DNA of 64,000 nt. Origin: Spatholobus suberectus. Lineage: Eukaryota > Streptophyta > Magnoliopsida > Fabales > Fabaceae. Every line of letters starts with the position of its first letter. Position 1 is the first letter of the stretch. This document shows positions 23,725 through 35,316 of this stretch, piece after piece. Location of the stretch: the NCBI GenBank assembly GCA_004329165.1, contig QUWT01000252.1, forward strand, positions 298,665 through 362,664, read 5' to 3'. Below the pieces are notes generated by a model. The model searched no databases and was not told where the DNA came from. It saw only the letters and a list, made by a program, of their open reading frames with translations. A program made the position numbers and the translations under genes.

Positions 23725-24550
23725 ACTCAGATCCTTGCAACAAAAAATACAAATCTTAAATCCAAAATAGTTCTTCTTCAAAAAACATGCAATGATACTA
23801 ACCAAAAGTTTAAGCAAGTGAGTATAGTTGATTGTTCTTTCAATTCTCATAAAATACATATTGATTTATCATTAAATCCTTGCACAATAAGTGTGCATTA
23901 TTTGCGTTCAGTAATCACTCAAGTGTGTTTTACTTGAATTATGATTTATCTACATTACATTTTTTGGTGGGTTGAGTATTATACATCTTTATCAATAATT
24001 TTTTATTTGCAGGCTCAAGAAGAAAATAAAAAACAGCAAGAGCAAATAATTAATCTTTTGAAAGAAAACACAGATGCCAATCGAAAGTTAGAGCAAGTGA
24101 GTATCGTTGATTATTCTTTCAATTCTTATAAGATATATGCTGATTAATCATTAAAACCTTGTACAATAAGTGTGCACTATTTGAGTTCAGTGATCACTCA
24201 AGGCCTTTTCTTGAATTATGACTTATCTACATTACATTTTTTAATTTGTCAAATATTATGTGTCCTTTATTAATAATTTTTTATTTGTAGGCTCAGACAA
24301 AAATTAGAGAACTAGATTCTCAAATAGAATCTCTTCAAAAAGCACACAAGGATACAGTAAAAGCTTTTATGGTAAGTGCATTATTTGAATTCAACAATCA
24401 TTGAAGTGTGCTTTACTTGAATTATACACTTAGGCGAGGCAAGATGATGGAGTTTGGGAAGGTACAACAATGACTAGGGAGGAGACGACACATGCGATGG
24501 GTGACAAGCCGGTGGATCAGAGTGACGTGTTGGCAATTCAAGTGACGGAA
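23725..24550 (+). CDS. Four in-phase coiled-coil exons of an unrecognised gene (copy A, intact)
   Basis: Exons 23725-23817 (31 codons), 24013-24096 (28), 24291-24371 (27) and 24434-24550 (39). Each is bounded by AG and GT (GCAG/GTGAGT, GCAG/GTGAGT, TGTAG/GTAAGT, TTAG/GTGAGC), and each has a length divisible by three in one open frame. Exons 1-3 encode Gln/Lys/Glu/Asn-rich heptad-like helices (QEENKKQQEQIINLLKENTD, KIRELDSQIESLQKAHKD). Exon 4 is acidic and polar. Exon-plus-intron units repeat every 280-290 bp with similar introns, so the gene grew by tandem exon duplication. First and last exons were not found. Could be a host gene or a transposon-encoded protein. Partial model. Confidence 0.55.
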
Positions 24551-25877
24551 GTGAGCACTTATGTATTTTTTGACTATATTTTTTAATTTTGTTAATTTTT
24601 TAATTATGATTTCAAATTCTGGTATTTTTTTAATTCCATTATTTTAGTATTTTAGCCTAATATAATATTCAAATTTCTGATTTTTACTAATTATCATAAA
24701 ATATGTGAATATCATATAATTAATGTAAATAAATATCAAAGGACTTATAGAAAGAAAGTTAATAACTTTGTTTGTAGAAGAACATTTAATATATCTCAGT
24801 ATAATAAATCTCAACATAATTAAAAATGAAGAATAAAAATTAATTTTGTGAAAAATAATGAACAAAAAAAAAATATAAGTTTCCTCTCTTCAAGTAATAT
24901 AATTTTCTCTTAATATAATTACATGTTGTCACAAGGAAAATCATTGATCACTACTTGTTTAGCGTATTTGATCACATAGTAGTAGAATATTCTAAATCAC
25001 CATCAAATTAATATACAACAATCTCAATGTGAAACCTTGAACAAATTAAAAGCTTCAAATGCACATAACAATCAAATTTTTTTTCTTGAAGAAAATTATA
25101 ATTTGTCTTCTTTTAAGTCTATCTTTTATACTTGTATTCTTTGCATAACAAAACAAACTCACTGAAGTCTAAAGATGTTGGTCCATTTGTAGACTAAAAT
25201 CATATAAATGTTAAAAAATTGTTGAAAGGAATAGCTTTAAGGAATCTTGGAAGTCCATATAAGTCATCAAGCTCTTGCTGATATGTGTCCTTGTAATGCA
25301 CCAACAATGCTTTGAATTAAGGGTGTTCAAAACCGAGCCAAATCATTTCAAATTGATAAACCAATCCATAATAACTGAAAAGTATCTTCATAGATTTAAA
25401 GCATTGATGCTTTTTCCCCATGATCACTATTTCATTTGATGTATTTGATCATATTTTAGCCAAGCTAGGTTATGTTAAGTGTATTTCAAGCAAGAATTCA
25501 ACACATAATAGATATCAATGCTCATTCTCGAGTGAGTTTTATGTATGTAAAAATAGAGTGAATTCCATATAAGTCAAAACCATTATGAAGTATTCAATGC
25601 AAATATATGATTTAATCTACTTGCAAATCTTCTTCTATAGAATATGATTGTGCAGCCTCCACCAATTTATAAAGTTTGATTCATGTTCAAACTATGATCA
25701 AGGGTGGTTTTGGTTGAAATTAAGCCAAAGGAAGCCAAAACTAGTTGAAAAGTTATTAAAACCTTGACTAAACCTTGAATTATGACTAAATGTCATAATT
25801 AGTTTATAAAAATCAGATTTTTCATGGATAAAACCATGTAGCTTTTGCTCTCTCAATTATAAAGCTCACAAAATAGG
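24551..25877. other. Unassigned duplicated sequence (A)
   Basis: Matches 58238-59563. A minus-strand exon-like frame at about 25200-25316 reads VHYKDTYQQELDDLYGLPRF. Copy B (about 58888-59006) retains it with one stop. No family recognised. The remainder is AT-rich without coding signal. Confidence 0.35.
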
Positions 25878-25882
25878 ATAAA

Positions 25883-28777
25883 TGTAACACTCCATTAATT
25901 CTAAAGTATAATTCATATTAATTTAATTATTACTTTAAGTTGATAAAAATGTGAGTAATTTTTTTTTTTTGATACTAGCAAAACATAATTTAGAAATAGA
26001 AGTGAAATGATAAAAACTGCTTATGTATGTATATATCCAACTGTACCTCATGGTTTGAGTAATACATAATAGTCAAAGAGAAAACAAAAGTACATCAAAA
26101 GACATATACTACCTTACCCAATACATACATCAAAAAGATCCTATACAGAGCAATATTTATCTGCCTTATCCTGTAAGAAAATATTATAAACTAGGTCTAC
26201 AATCTGGAGGAGTATCCTTTGGCTCTTCCTCAGCATCATCAGGCATTGTTGTCATCTTCAATAATCACGATTAAACATGCATAACAAAAATAATGGAGTG
26301 AGGTGATTTGTTCTAAATCACTTTCACATGTATGGTAGGAATTTAAATACAATTAATGAAGGGAACCTAGGATTTATTCTAAGTTATACTACACTACCCT
26401 TGACTTGGTATGGATCCATACTTCCCATCAGTAAGTAATAGTTCTCAACAGAACCTGGGAAGTGACTAGGAGTACATATACCTCATCAACATCATCACAT
26501 GGTATAGTCCTCATCACCAATTAGGAACAAATATCAGTTAGGACGTCCATTTATAGAGGTATACTCTCAAACCAATCCCGGAATGCTGAGTAGTTGTCGG
26601 GGTTATCGAGCTTGGTCAGGTGAATATCCCAGCTCACGGGCGCTACCTTGGCTATTAGGACTTTCACCACTCGATGCCTACCCCTGAGACCTCCCAAATG
26701 GGTCCTTGCCTTTCATTTCTCAGCGTACCAAACTGTAGCTTCCTTAATCGGGTGTCATGCCACTGCATATCCCTTGTTTTACATTACTCACTAATCTATT
26801 AATTTCTAAAGGTTCACTCTAGTCTCAAAAAATTGAGCACTAGTACAATTTCTACAAATATCTCTGCCTTATATTATATAGATTTGATCCATACATATCA
26901 TTCACACAATTCATAATTCAAATTAAAGCACATAAGCAATAATTCAATAAAAATAAAGATATACAAATTAAAATAAAGACTGATAATTAAGAAATAAATC
27001 ATAGAATGGTCAAAATTTTCATAAAAATAGTTTTTAAGCTTAGAAAAATAATTAGAATTTTATCATCAATTTTTAGAAATTTTTTGAAAATGTTTGAAAT
27101 TTAGTACTTTTAAGAAAAATGTGTCCACAGGTACTTATAGAGCACAATTAGAAGTACTAAATAAACTTTAAAATTTATGAAATTTTTACAAATGATTTAT
27201 TTGTGTGCCTAGACCTTACCTGAATGATAAGAACTTAAACTGAAATTTCTACCGTAATTTTCTAAAAATAAATTCATAAATAGCTCATAAATAATTTTTA
27301 TACTTAGTTTCCTATTATGAGATTTATGGTTTATTTCTTCTACTATTTTTGATAAACTAATTGAGTATTACTAAAATTTGATAATATAATAATTTAATTA
27401 TCTATTATAATAGCTACAAATACTTTTTTTTAAAATTTGGACAGTATAACAGCTTAGTAATTCTACTATATTTTGAATTTGAGCGATATAACAACTTAAT
27501 AATTATATTATAGTTGTCTAAATTTGAGCAGCATAACTACTTAATAAATGTATTTTAATTATCTAAAATTGAGTAGCATAAATACTTAGTAAAAGCTTGA
27601 ATTTAATACTAAACATTATAATATTTATAAAACTTAATAAACTTAAACATCGAGAAGTTTAGGAGAAAACCTTTCCTACTAACATGCAAAGTAATTGAAA
27701 ATTAGAACCAACCCACTCCCCCCATTACCTTAAAGAGTTGGTGAAGTTGTTGGTGTAAAGCTCCTACAAAGAGGATTTTTATTAGTTAATGAAAACTAGC
27801 AGAATTTTGGTGTAAGAAAAATTTTATGGAGGAAGGTGGCTATAGAGGAGATTTTGGCTATCTCAATGGAGGAAGAGGATGAAGAATTCAGCTTCTATGG
27901 AGGGGTATTTATAGAGGAAGGGTGAGCTTAGGTGTCCATTGATTACATAAGCCATTATGTCAAATATACAAATTTTAATTTGTTTTTTATTGAAAATTAG
28001 GGACACATATCTCATTAGCTGGTGAATCACCTCCCCTCTAGAGTTTCAACGTGGGATAGTAGCTGTCCCAAAGAATCTCAGTATAAATTTTGACAGTTAA
28101 TTAATTAGCCAGTATCGATAAAATCACCTAAACTTGATTAAATTAACTTTTAATATCAAAATAATTAAAGTAAACGTAAATCTGAACAAATGTATTATTT
28201 TTCATCAAAAATAATTTCTAAAAATAATTTTTTTTTTTAATTATAAATATATATATTATATATATTAAGCTTAGAAAATTCATATTAAATTCATTTTAAT
28301 TCAATAAATGCTCAAATTTTTATGGAAATTCTAAAATTACATATTTTACCTAGAAATGTACTAAAAATATTATTTTCACCATTTTTGGATGTCAAACCAC
28401 TACTGAGTTGGTTATTTGATAATTAGGAATATTTTGGTCATTTTGTACAAGAATCTTAAAAAATTCCTAGAAAATTTCCAAAATTATATTTTAATACATA
28501 TGACATGATTTTAAACTCAAATTGACATTTTAATATTAATTGAATCTTTTTCTCATGTCAGCCCTTAATATTAACAAATAAGGACAAAATCGTCATTTTC
28601 TAATTTCTCCAGACTTCGGTTTGGAAAATTATTAAAAACCATGATTAGATAGTTTTAGATATTCTGAGTTTAACCATAGGGATTAGAATTTTTAGATTCC
28701 TTCTCAATTTTTCAGAATTAAGTATAGAATAAATAAATAAATAAAATAATTAATTAAGTAAAAGTGAGGGTCTTACA
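25883..28777 (-). mobile_element. Solo LTR, diverged Tekay-like family 1 member (2,895 bp), target duplication ATAAA
   Basis: Starts TGTAACACTCC and ends GAGGGTCTTACA. ATAAA is present on both sides (25878-25882 and 28778-28782). Copy B shows the empty site AGGATAAATCCATTT at 59561. It aligns along its length with the LTRs at 29455 and 37033 but with clearly more differences. Minus-strand TATA (TATTTATAG, 27906-27914). No internal coding sequence. Confidence 0.9.
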
Positions 28778-28837
28778 ATAAATCCATTTAACTTAACCTT
28801 AAATTGTTCACTGCTTTCCTTGGTGATCAGGAAATTG

Positions 28838-29269
28838 ATGAAATTCCACTTTGTTGAAATTCCAAGAGAAGTGGACCCACAACCAATTGAAGAGAATAAA
28901 GAGAGCAACAACATGGACCACTCTCAAAAGAAAAAGTTATGTGTAATAGCAGCTTTGAAAGGCCTTAAAGCATCGATAGTAATGGGTACATTGATGATGG
29001 GGCTTATAGCTAATCAAGACAACACCTTGGCCGTGATTTGTGCTTCCATTACAGGATATATTGCTGCAAAGTTTCCTATTCCAGTTACAAAGTTTGCTAA
29101 TATGAGCACTAAGCATGACACACAAGTGGCTCAAGGTGAAGAAATTGATAGGAATAAATTAATAAATCACTTTGAGCTCTCCTTAGCATCAATACTAGGA
29201 TCTTTGACGGGTATCTTGATACAGATAATCACAACTAATATCTTATTTGAACATAATAACAACAAATAG
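28838..29269 (+). CDS. Hypothetical small membrane protein, 143 aa (copy A)
   Basis: Open frame from ATG at 28838 (the open frame extends three codons further upstream without an ATG). A polar N-terminus (1-35, acidic then KKK at 31-33) is followed by three hydrophobic stretches at about 42-58 (LKASIVMGTLMMGLIA), 62-80 and 112-137, the last ending NILFEHNNNK. I recognise no family. GATCAG just upstream could be a splice acceptor, so this may be the last exon of a longer gene. That acceptor would need phase 2, which does not fit the phase-0 coiled-coil exons directly. Copy B (59623-60054) is also open: 19 substitutions by hand count, 12 changing amino acids. This suggests weak constraint, or recent duplication of a non-gene. 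Inferred membrane location. Confidence 0.5.
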   Translation: MKFHFVEIPREVDPQPIEENKESNNMDHSQKKKLCVIAALKGLKASIVMGTLMMGLIANQDNTLAVICASITGYIAAKFPIPVTKFANMSTKHDTQVAQGEEIDRNKLINHFELSLASILGSLTGILIQIITTNILFEHNNNK

Positions 29270-29454
29270 TTGTGATTATTGATGTTAATAGCCTAGCACT
29301 GTTGTTTTTGAGAAAAAGCATATTATAAAGTGTTGCGTTAAATTGCTCATGGCAAGGTGGGCCCGCTTGGCAATGTCTTTTTTCTTCAACAAGTTATTAC
29401 CCCCCGTTATGTAATTTGAGTTTATGATATGTAGCTGAAACAAATATTGGTTTG
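29270..29454. other. 3' flank of the 143-aa ORF, interrupted by a retrotransposon
   Basis: Continues at 39819 after the retrotransposon. The joined sequence matches 60055-60300 in copy B. Confidence 0.6.
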
Positions 29455-32232
29455 TGTAACACCCATTTAATTTTAAATATAATTCATATTAATTTAGTTA
29501 TTAAGTTTAAGTAAATAAAACTGTATGTAAAATTTTTCCAGTTTTAAAAGAAATTCCAAACTTAACAGAATTTGGAAATGGTAATAAAATATGAAAGATA
29601 TATACATATATTTCATAAAACTGTACATCATGGTTTGAGTAACACATAACAGTCAGAAAACAAAAGTACATCGAAATACATATACTACCTAGCCCACTAT
29701 ATACATCAAAAGAGATCCTATACAGAGCAGTATTTATCTACTCTATCCCTTATACAAAAAGAAAATACTATAGGTCTTCAAGTCCTCCCCCGTTGAGATG
29801 TTCTCTATCTCGTACTCAACATCACGGAGCGTTAATGTCGTCTTCAATAATCACGACCAATCATACACAAAAGAAAATAATGGAGTGAGGTGTTTTGTTC
29901 TAAAATCACTTTTACATGTGCGGTAGGAAATCTACCATAAAACAAAGATAAAACACAACTGACAACACAAGAGATCCTAAAGTTCATTCTAAGTTGTATC
30001 CGACTACACTTAACTAGGTATGGATCCATACTTCCCATTAGTGGGTAATAGTTCTCAACAGAACTTGGGAAGTGACTGGGAGTACATATACCTCTCTCAA
30101 CACCATCACATGGTACAGTCCTCGTCATCATTGAAGAACAAAATAACAATTTAGAATATCCATTTATAGAGGTATACTCTCAAACCAATCCTGGAATGTT
30201 GAGTAGTTGTCTGGGTTATCGAGTTTGGTCAGGTGAATATCCCGGCTCAAGGGCGCTACCCTGGCCATTGGGACTTTCACCACTCGATGCCTACCCCCAA
30301 GACCTCCGCAAGTGGGTCCCTGTCTTCCATTCCTTAGCGTACCAAACTGTGGCTTCCCTAGCAGGGTGCCATGCCACTGCATGTCACTTGCTTTATATTA
30401 CTCACTAATTTATCACTTCCTAATTTCTCAAATAGAGGTTTCCCTGGTCTCATTTAATTTGAGCACTAGTATAATCAACATTTCTGCCTTATTTTGCAGA
30501 AATTGCACTATACCAAAATTTTAATAGAATAACGATATAACAATTATAGTATAATTACTAAAATTTTGGCAGAATAACAACTAAACAAATGCATTTTGAT
30601 TTTCTAAATTTGAGCAGAGTAACAGCTCAGTAAATGTGTTTTTATTTTCTAAAATTGAACAGAGTAACAGCTTAGCAAGTAAAATTTAATAATTTAAATT
30701 TGAGCAGAGTAAAAATTTAATAATCATGATTTAATAATTTAAATTTGGGCAGAGTAACAACTTAGTAAAAATTAAAGTTTACTTCAAATAATAACAATAC
30801 TAAAATTTAAGCCAAAAACGGGTTTAGGGGAAAACCCTTCTTACCAACATGTAAAGTGACAGTAATTTAGAACCAACCCTACTCCCCCCATTACCTCTAA
30901 GATAGTTGATGAAGAGGATGGAATTGTTGGTGCAAAGCTTCTAGGAGGAGAAATTCTACTAGTTGAAAACTATCAAAACTTTAACATAAAAACTAGATAA
31001 AAAAATATTTTAGAGAGAGAAAACTTTAGAAAGAGAAGCTCTCTAGCTTGGGAGAGGAAAGGATGAGTGAAAATCTGAAAACTTTGAGGCCTATTTATAG
31101 AAGAAGGAGGGGCGTTAGGTATCCAAAGATTTACATCACCCATTATGTCACTATTATGTCATAAATCCAATTTTTATTTATTTTTAATCCATTTTAGGGA
31201 CACATATCTCAAATAGGTGGTGAATCACCTATTTTAGGGTTGGGGACATGCTCCACTAGCTGTCCGAAGCCTCCATGTGTCAAATTTTATCTGTAGGTGA
31301 ATTAAGCAGTACCGACAAAAATGCCTAAACTTGAAAAATTAGCTTTTAATATCAAAATAACGTATTTTAATGCAAAACTGGACAAATACATTAATTTTCA
31401 TCAAAAATAAATTTCTAATAATAAATTTTAATTTTTATTAATTTATTTCAAATTATATGTATTTATTTTGTATTTTTAAGCTAGAAAATCTATTTTAATT
31501 CATTAAATACCAACATGTTTATCAAAATTCTAAAATTAAATATTTTACCCATAATTAAACTAAAATTACCATTTTCACCCTTTTTGAATGTCAAACCAGT
31601 ACTGGCTGGCTTATTAGACACGTAGGGCATTTTGGTCATTTTACACAGAAATTCCAGAAAATTCCCAAAAATTCCCAAAATTATATTTTAATATATATGA
31701 CATAATTCCAAGCTCAAATTGACATTTTAATTTCAATTAAATCTTTTCCTCATGTCAGTTCTTAATGTTGAGAAATAGGGACAAAATTATCATTTTCTAA
31801 TTTCTCCGGGCTTCGGCTCGGAAAAATTATTAAAAATCACGATTAAATAGCTCTTGAAATTTTGAGCAAAATGGTGGGAGTCAAAATTTCAAAATTCCTT
31901 TCCGATTTTTCAAAATTGTATTGCCAAATATATATAAAAAACAGTGGAAGAGTTGAAATAGGATTATTATATTTTTCACTACTTTTCCCTCAAAATAAAG
32001 TTTTTATAATGAGAGATACTTAATATAAAATTTTCAAAATATTTTGAGGTCAAAAAGTCTCCGGTTGGTTCCCACAGTCAACTAGGGGTATTTTTGTCAT
32101 TTTACAAAAATTATCTCAATAAATTCTAGAAAAATTTCTAAAATTATTATTAATTGTTCTAAATACATTGATGACTTAAAACAATTTTTAAACATACAGA
32201 ATAATTTAATATACAAAAGTAGGGGTGTTACA
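29455..32232 (-). repeat. 3' LTR of the Tekay-like element (2,778 bp)
   Basis: On the minus strand it starts TGTAACACCCC at 32232, directly after the polypurine tract, and ends GGTGTTACA at 29455. It contains a minus-strand TATA box at 31091-31100. Plus- and minus-strand open frames inside it are shadows. Confidence 0.95.
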
Positions 32233-32235
32233 TTA

Positions 32236-32248
32236 CTCCCTTCCTTTT
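32236..32248 (-). promoter_or_regulatory. Polypurine tract
   Basis: On the minus strand AAAAGGAAGGGAG, then TAA and the LTR start TGTAACACC. This is the second-strand primer of an LTR retrotransposon. Confidence 0.85.
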
Positions 32249-32272
32249 AGGAATTTCGTCCTTGAAATTCTC

Positions 32273-35200
32273 TTACCAGTAAAGAGGTTCTTGCATCTTG
32301 CTCTTTATTTCCCAAGTTGCATTTCTATCATCAATTTGACTCCACACAACCTTCACTAGAGGTATTTCTTTACTTCGAAGCTGCTTTATCCTCCGATCCT
32401 TTATTCTAATCGGGGATACATCATAAGTAAGATTTTCTCTTATTTGTACTATATCAGGCTCAATGATATGTGAAGGGTCATGGATATATTTACGTAGTTG
32501 GGAAACATGAAAGACATTATGAAGATTAGAAAGATTGGGTGGTAAGGCTATTTGATATGCAACAAGACCAATCCTTCTAAGGATTTGGTAAGGACCAATA
32601 AATTTAGGAGAAAGTTTTCAAGATTTTAGGGCTCTGCCAACCCTAGTTACAGGCGTAACTTTCAAAAATACATGATCTCCTTCTTGAAACTCAAGGGGTT
32701 TTCTCCTTTTATCAAAATAACTTTTCTGCTTATCTTGCGATACTTTCATCTTTTCCTGAATTAGTTTAACTTTCTCTGTGGTTTCTTGTAATATTTCAGG
32801 TCCAACTATCAGAGATTCCCCAGTCTCATACCAACAAAGTGGAGTCCTACATTTTCTTCCGTACAAAGCCTCGTAGGGAGCCATTCTAATGCTAGAATGA
32901 AAACTATTGTTATAGGTAAACTCGATTAGTGGTAAGAACTGATCCCAGCTACCTTTCCATTCTAAGATACAAGCTCTAAGCAAATCTTCTAAGGATTGGA
33001 TAGTCCTTTCAGACTGTCCATCAGTTTGAGGATGATAAGCTGAGCTTAGTCTTAGCTTAGTCCCTAGGGCTTGTTGCAAACTCTCCCAAAATCTAGAAGT
33101 GAAACGAGGTCCCTATCAAAGATTATACTAGAAGGCACTCCCTGCAATCTAATGATTTCTTTGATATACAACTGGGTTAACTTTTCTAGAGAAAACCTAA
33201 TATTGATGGGTAAGAAATGAGCAGACTTGGTTAGTCCATCCACAATCACCTATATAGCATCACAGCCAGAGTTTATTCTAGGGAATTTTGTTACAAAATT
33301 CATTGTTATATTATCCCATTTCCATTCGGGAATGTCTAAAGGTAGTAATTCTCCAGAGGGTTTTTGGTGCTCTATTTTAGCCTTTTGACAGACTAAACAA
33401 GACGTAACAAACTCTACTACAGCCTTCTTCATTCCCGACCACCAAAACAACTTTTTCAAATCTTGGTACATTTTGGTAGAACCTGGATGAATACTTAGTT
33501 TACTCTTGTGAGCTTCTTCCAAAATCATTTTTCTTAACTCTCTACTTTCTAGCACACAGATTCTACCTTGGAATCGAATGACTCCATTTGAATCCTGATC
33601 AAACTCCAATTCCTTTCCTTCAGTCCTTGCTTCTAACCTTTCTTGGAGATATTGATTAGTATTCTGGGCTTCCCGTATTTGTTCTAAAAACTCATTGCTT
33701 ATTTGAAGCATTCCAAAACTAATACTTCTTGGTTTTATCTCCATAGCTAAACCTAAATCTCTAAAATCCTTTATCATTTCCATCTCCTTGACCATTATCA
33801 TTGAGACATGTAGGGATTTTCGACTTAGAGCGTCTGCTACAACGTTTGCTTTACCAGGGTGGTAATGTAATTCAAAGTCGTAATCCTTCAGGAATTCCAT
33901 CCATCTACATTGTCTCATATTCAACTCCTTTTGGTCAAACAAATACTTCAGACTTTTATGGTCACTAAACACTTCAAACCTAGCACCATAAAGATAGTGC
34001 CTCCAAATCTTCAAGGCAAAAACTATTGCAGCCAGTTCTAAATCATGAGTTGGGTAATTAACCTCATGTGGTTTTAATTACCTTGAAGCATAAGCTACCA
34101 CTCTCCTTCTTGCATCAATACACATCCTAATCCCTGCCCAGATGCATCACAATATACTTCAAACTTTCTAGTAGGATTGGGCAAAATCAATATAGGCGCA
34201 GTGGTTAACTTATTTTTCAACTTTTGGAAACTAGTCTCACAATCCTCTGTCCAAGCAAAAGGTTGTCCTTTACGGGTTAACTTAGTTAGAGGCAAAGCTA
34301 GCTTCGAAAATCCTTCAATGAATTTTTGATAGTACCCAGCTAATCCTAGGAAACTTCGTATTTCTGTTATTGTTGTGGGTTGTTCCCAACGCAACACTGC
34401 TTCCACCTTGGTAAGATCAACTAAAATTCCTTCTTTTGTAATTACATGTCCTAGAAAACTTACTTGTTCTAACCAAAATTCACACTTTGAGAATTTGGCA
34501 TACAACTGCCTTTCCCGCAATATTTGCAGTACTATCCTTAAGTGTTCCTCAAGTTCTTGGTGATTTTTGGAGTAAACCAAAATATCATCTATAAAGACTA
34601 TCACGAATTTGTCCAAATATTCATGGAATATCCGGTTCATGTAGTCCATAAAGATTGCAGGAGCATTAGTTACGCCAAAAGGCATTACCAAATACTCATA
34701 ATGTCCATATCTTGTCCTAAAGGCTGTCTTTGGTATATCCTCAGTCTTGACTCTAATTTGATGATAGCCAAATTTCAAGTCAATCTTTGAAAATACCGTC
34801 GCTCCTCTCAATTGGTCCATAAGATCATCTATTCTAGGTAATGGGTACTTGTTCTTGATAGTGATCTTATTGAGTTGGCGATAATCAACGCACAATCTTA
34901 TGCTTCCATCTTTCTTCTTGACCAACAACACTGGAGCACCCCAAGGAGAAACACTAGGTCTAATGAATTGTTTTTCTAAGAGTTCCTCTATTTGCTTTTT
35001 CAATTCTGATAGCTCTAGAGGGGACATTCTGTAAGGTGCTATAGATACGGGTCTTGATCCTGGTACCAAGTCTATGCTGAATTCTATTTCTCTTTCAGGA
35101 GGTAAACCAGAATATCTTCGGGAAAGACGTCATGGAAATCACAGACGATAGGTAGATTGTTAATTTTTAAATCTCCCTTGGGTTTTAAAGAAGATATAAT

Positions 35201-35316
35201 CACATACATTTGAGCTTCCTTGTTTTTAGGAGCATCTATATGGTTGGCAGTGACCATCTCAAATCCCACAGAAGTCTCGAATTTTGATTCGAAAGACTAA
35301 GGCTTTTTCATGACAG
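32273..35316 (-). pseudogene. pol (RT, RNase H, integrase, chromodomain-like C-terminus), broken
   Basis: Read from high to low coordinates. 35269-35084 is the linker ending FPEDI. 35069-34095 is RT with VDYRQLNKITIKNKYPLPRI and the active box FIDD (residues 159-162 of that frame). 34095-33870 is RNase H (VYCDASGQGLG, HKSLKYLFDQ, LSRK). 33560-33390 holds the integrase H2C2 site (HPGSTKMY...CLVCQKAK). 33320-32900 is the catalytic core (TKSAHFLP, YHPQTDGQSERT). 32617-32273 has GPYQILRRIG and a C-terminal WxxxxxxxATWE chromodomain-like motif. Lesions: stop at 35317; frame shifts near 35075, 34090 and 33100; TAG at about 33249; TGA at about 32617. Domain order places it in the Tekay/Del chromoviruses. 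Confidence 0.92.

Noticed and set aside
29844..30524. Several open frames in the LTR (also 37422-38101, 51289-51555, 50991-51191)
   Set aside because: They recur wherever the LTR recurs, on opposite strands and overlapping. Some are long because the LTR copies are young. No protein motif.
34375..34790. Plus-strand frames opposite pol (also 36301-36669)
   Set aside because: Shadows of the minus-strand RT and gag reading frames.
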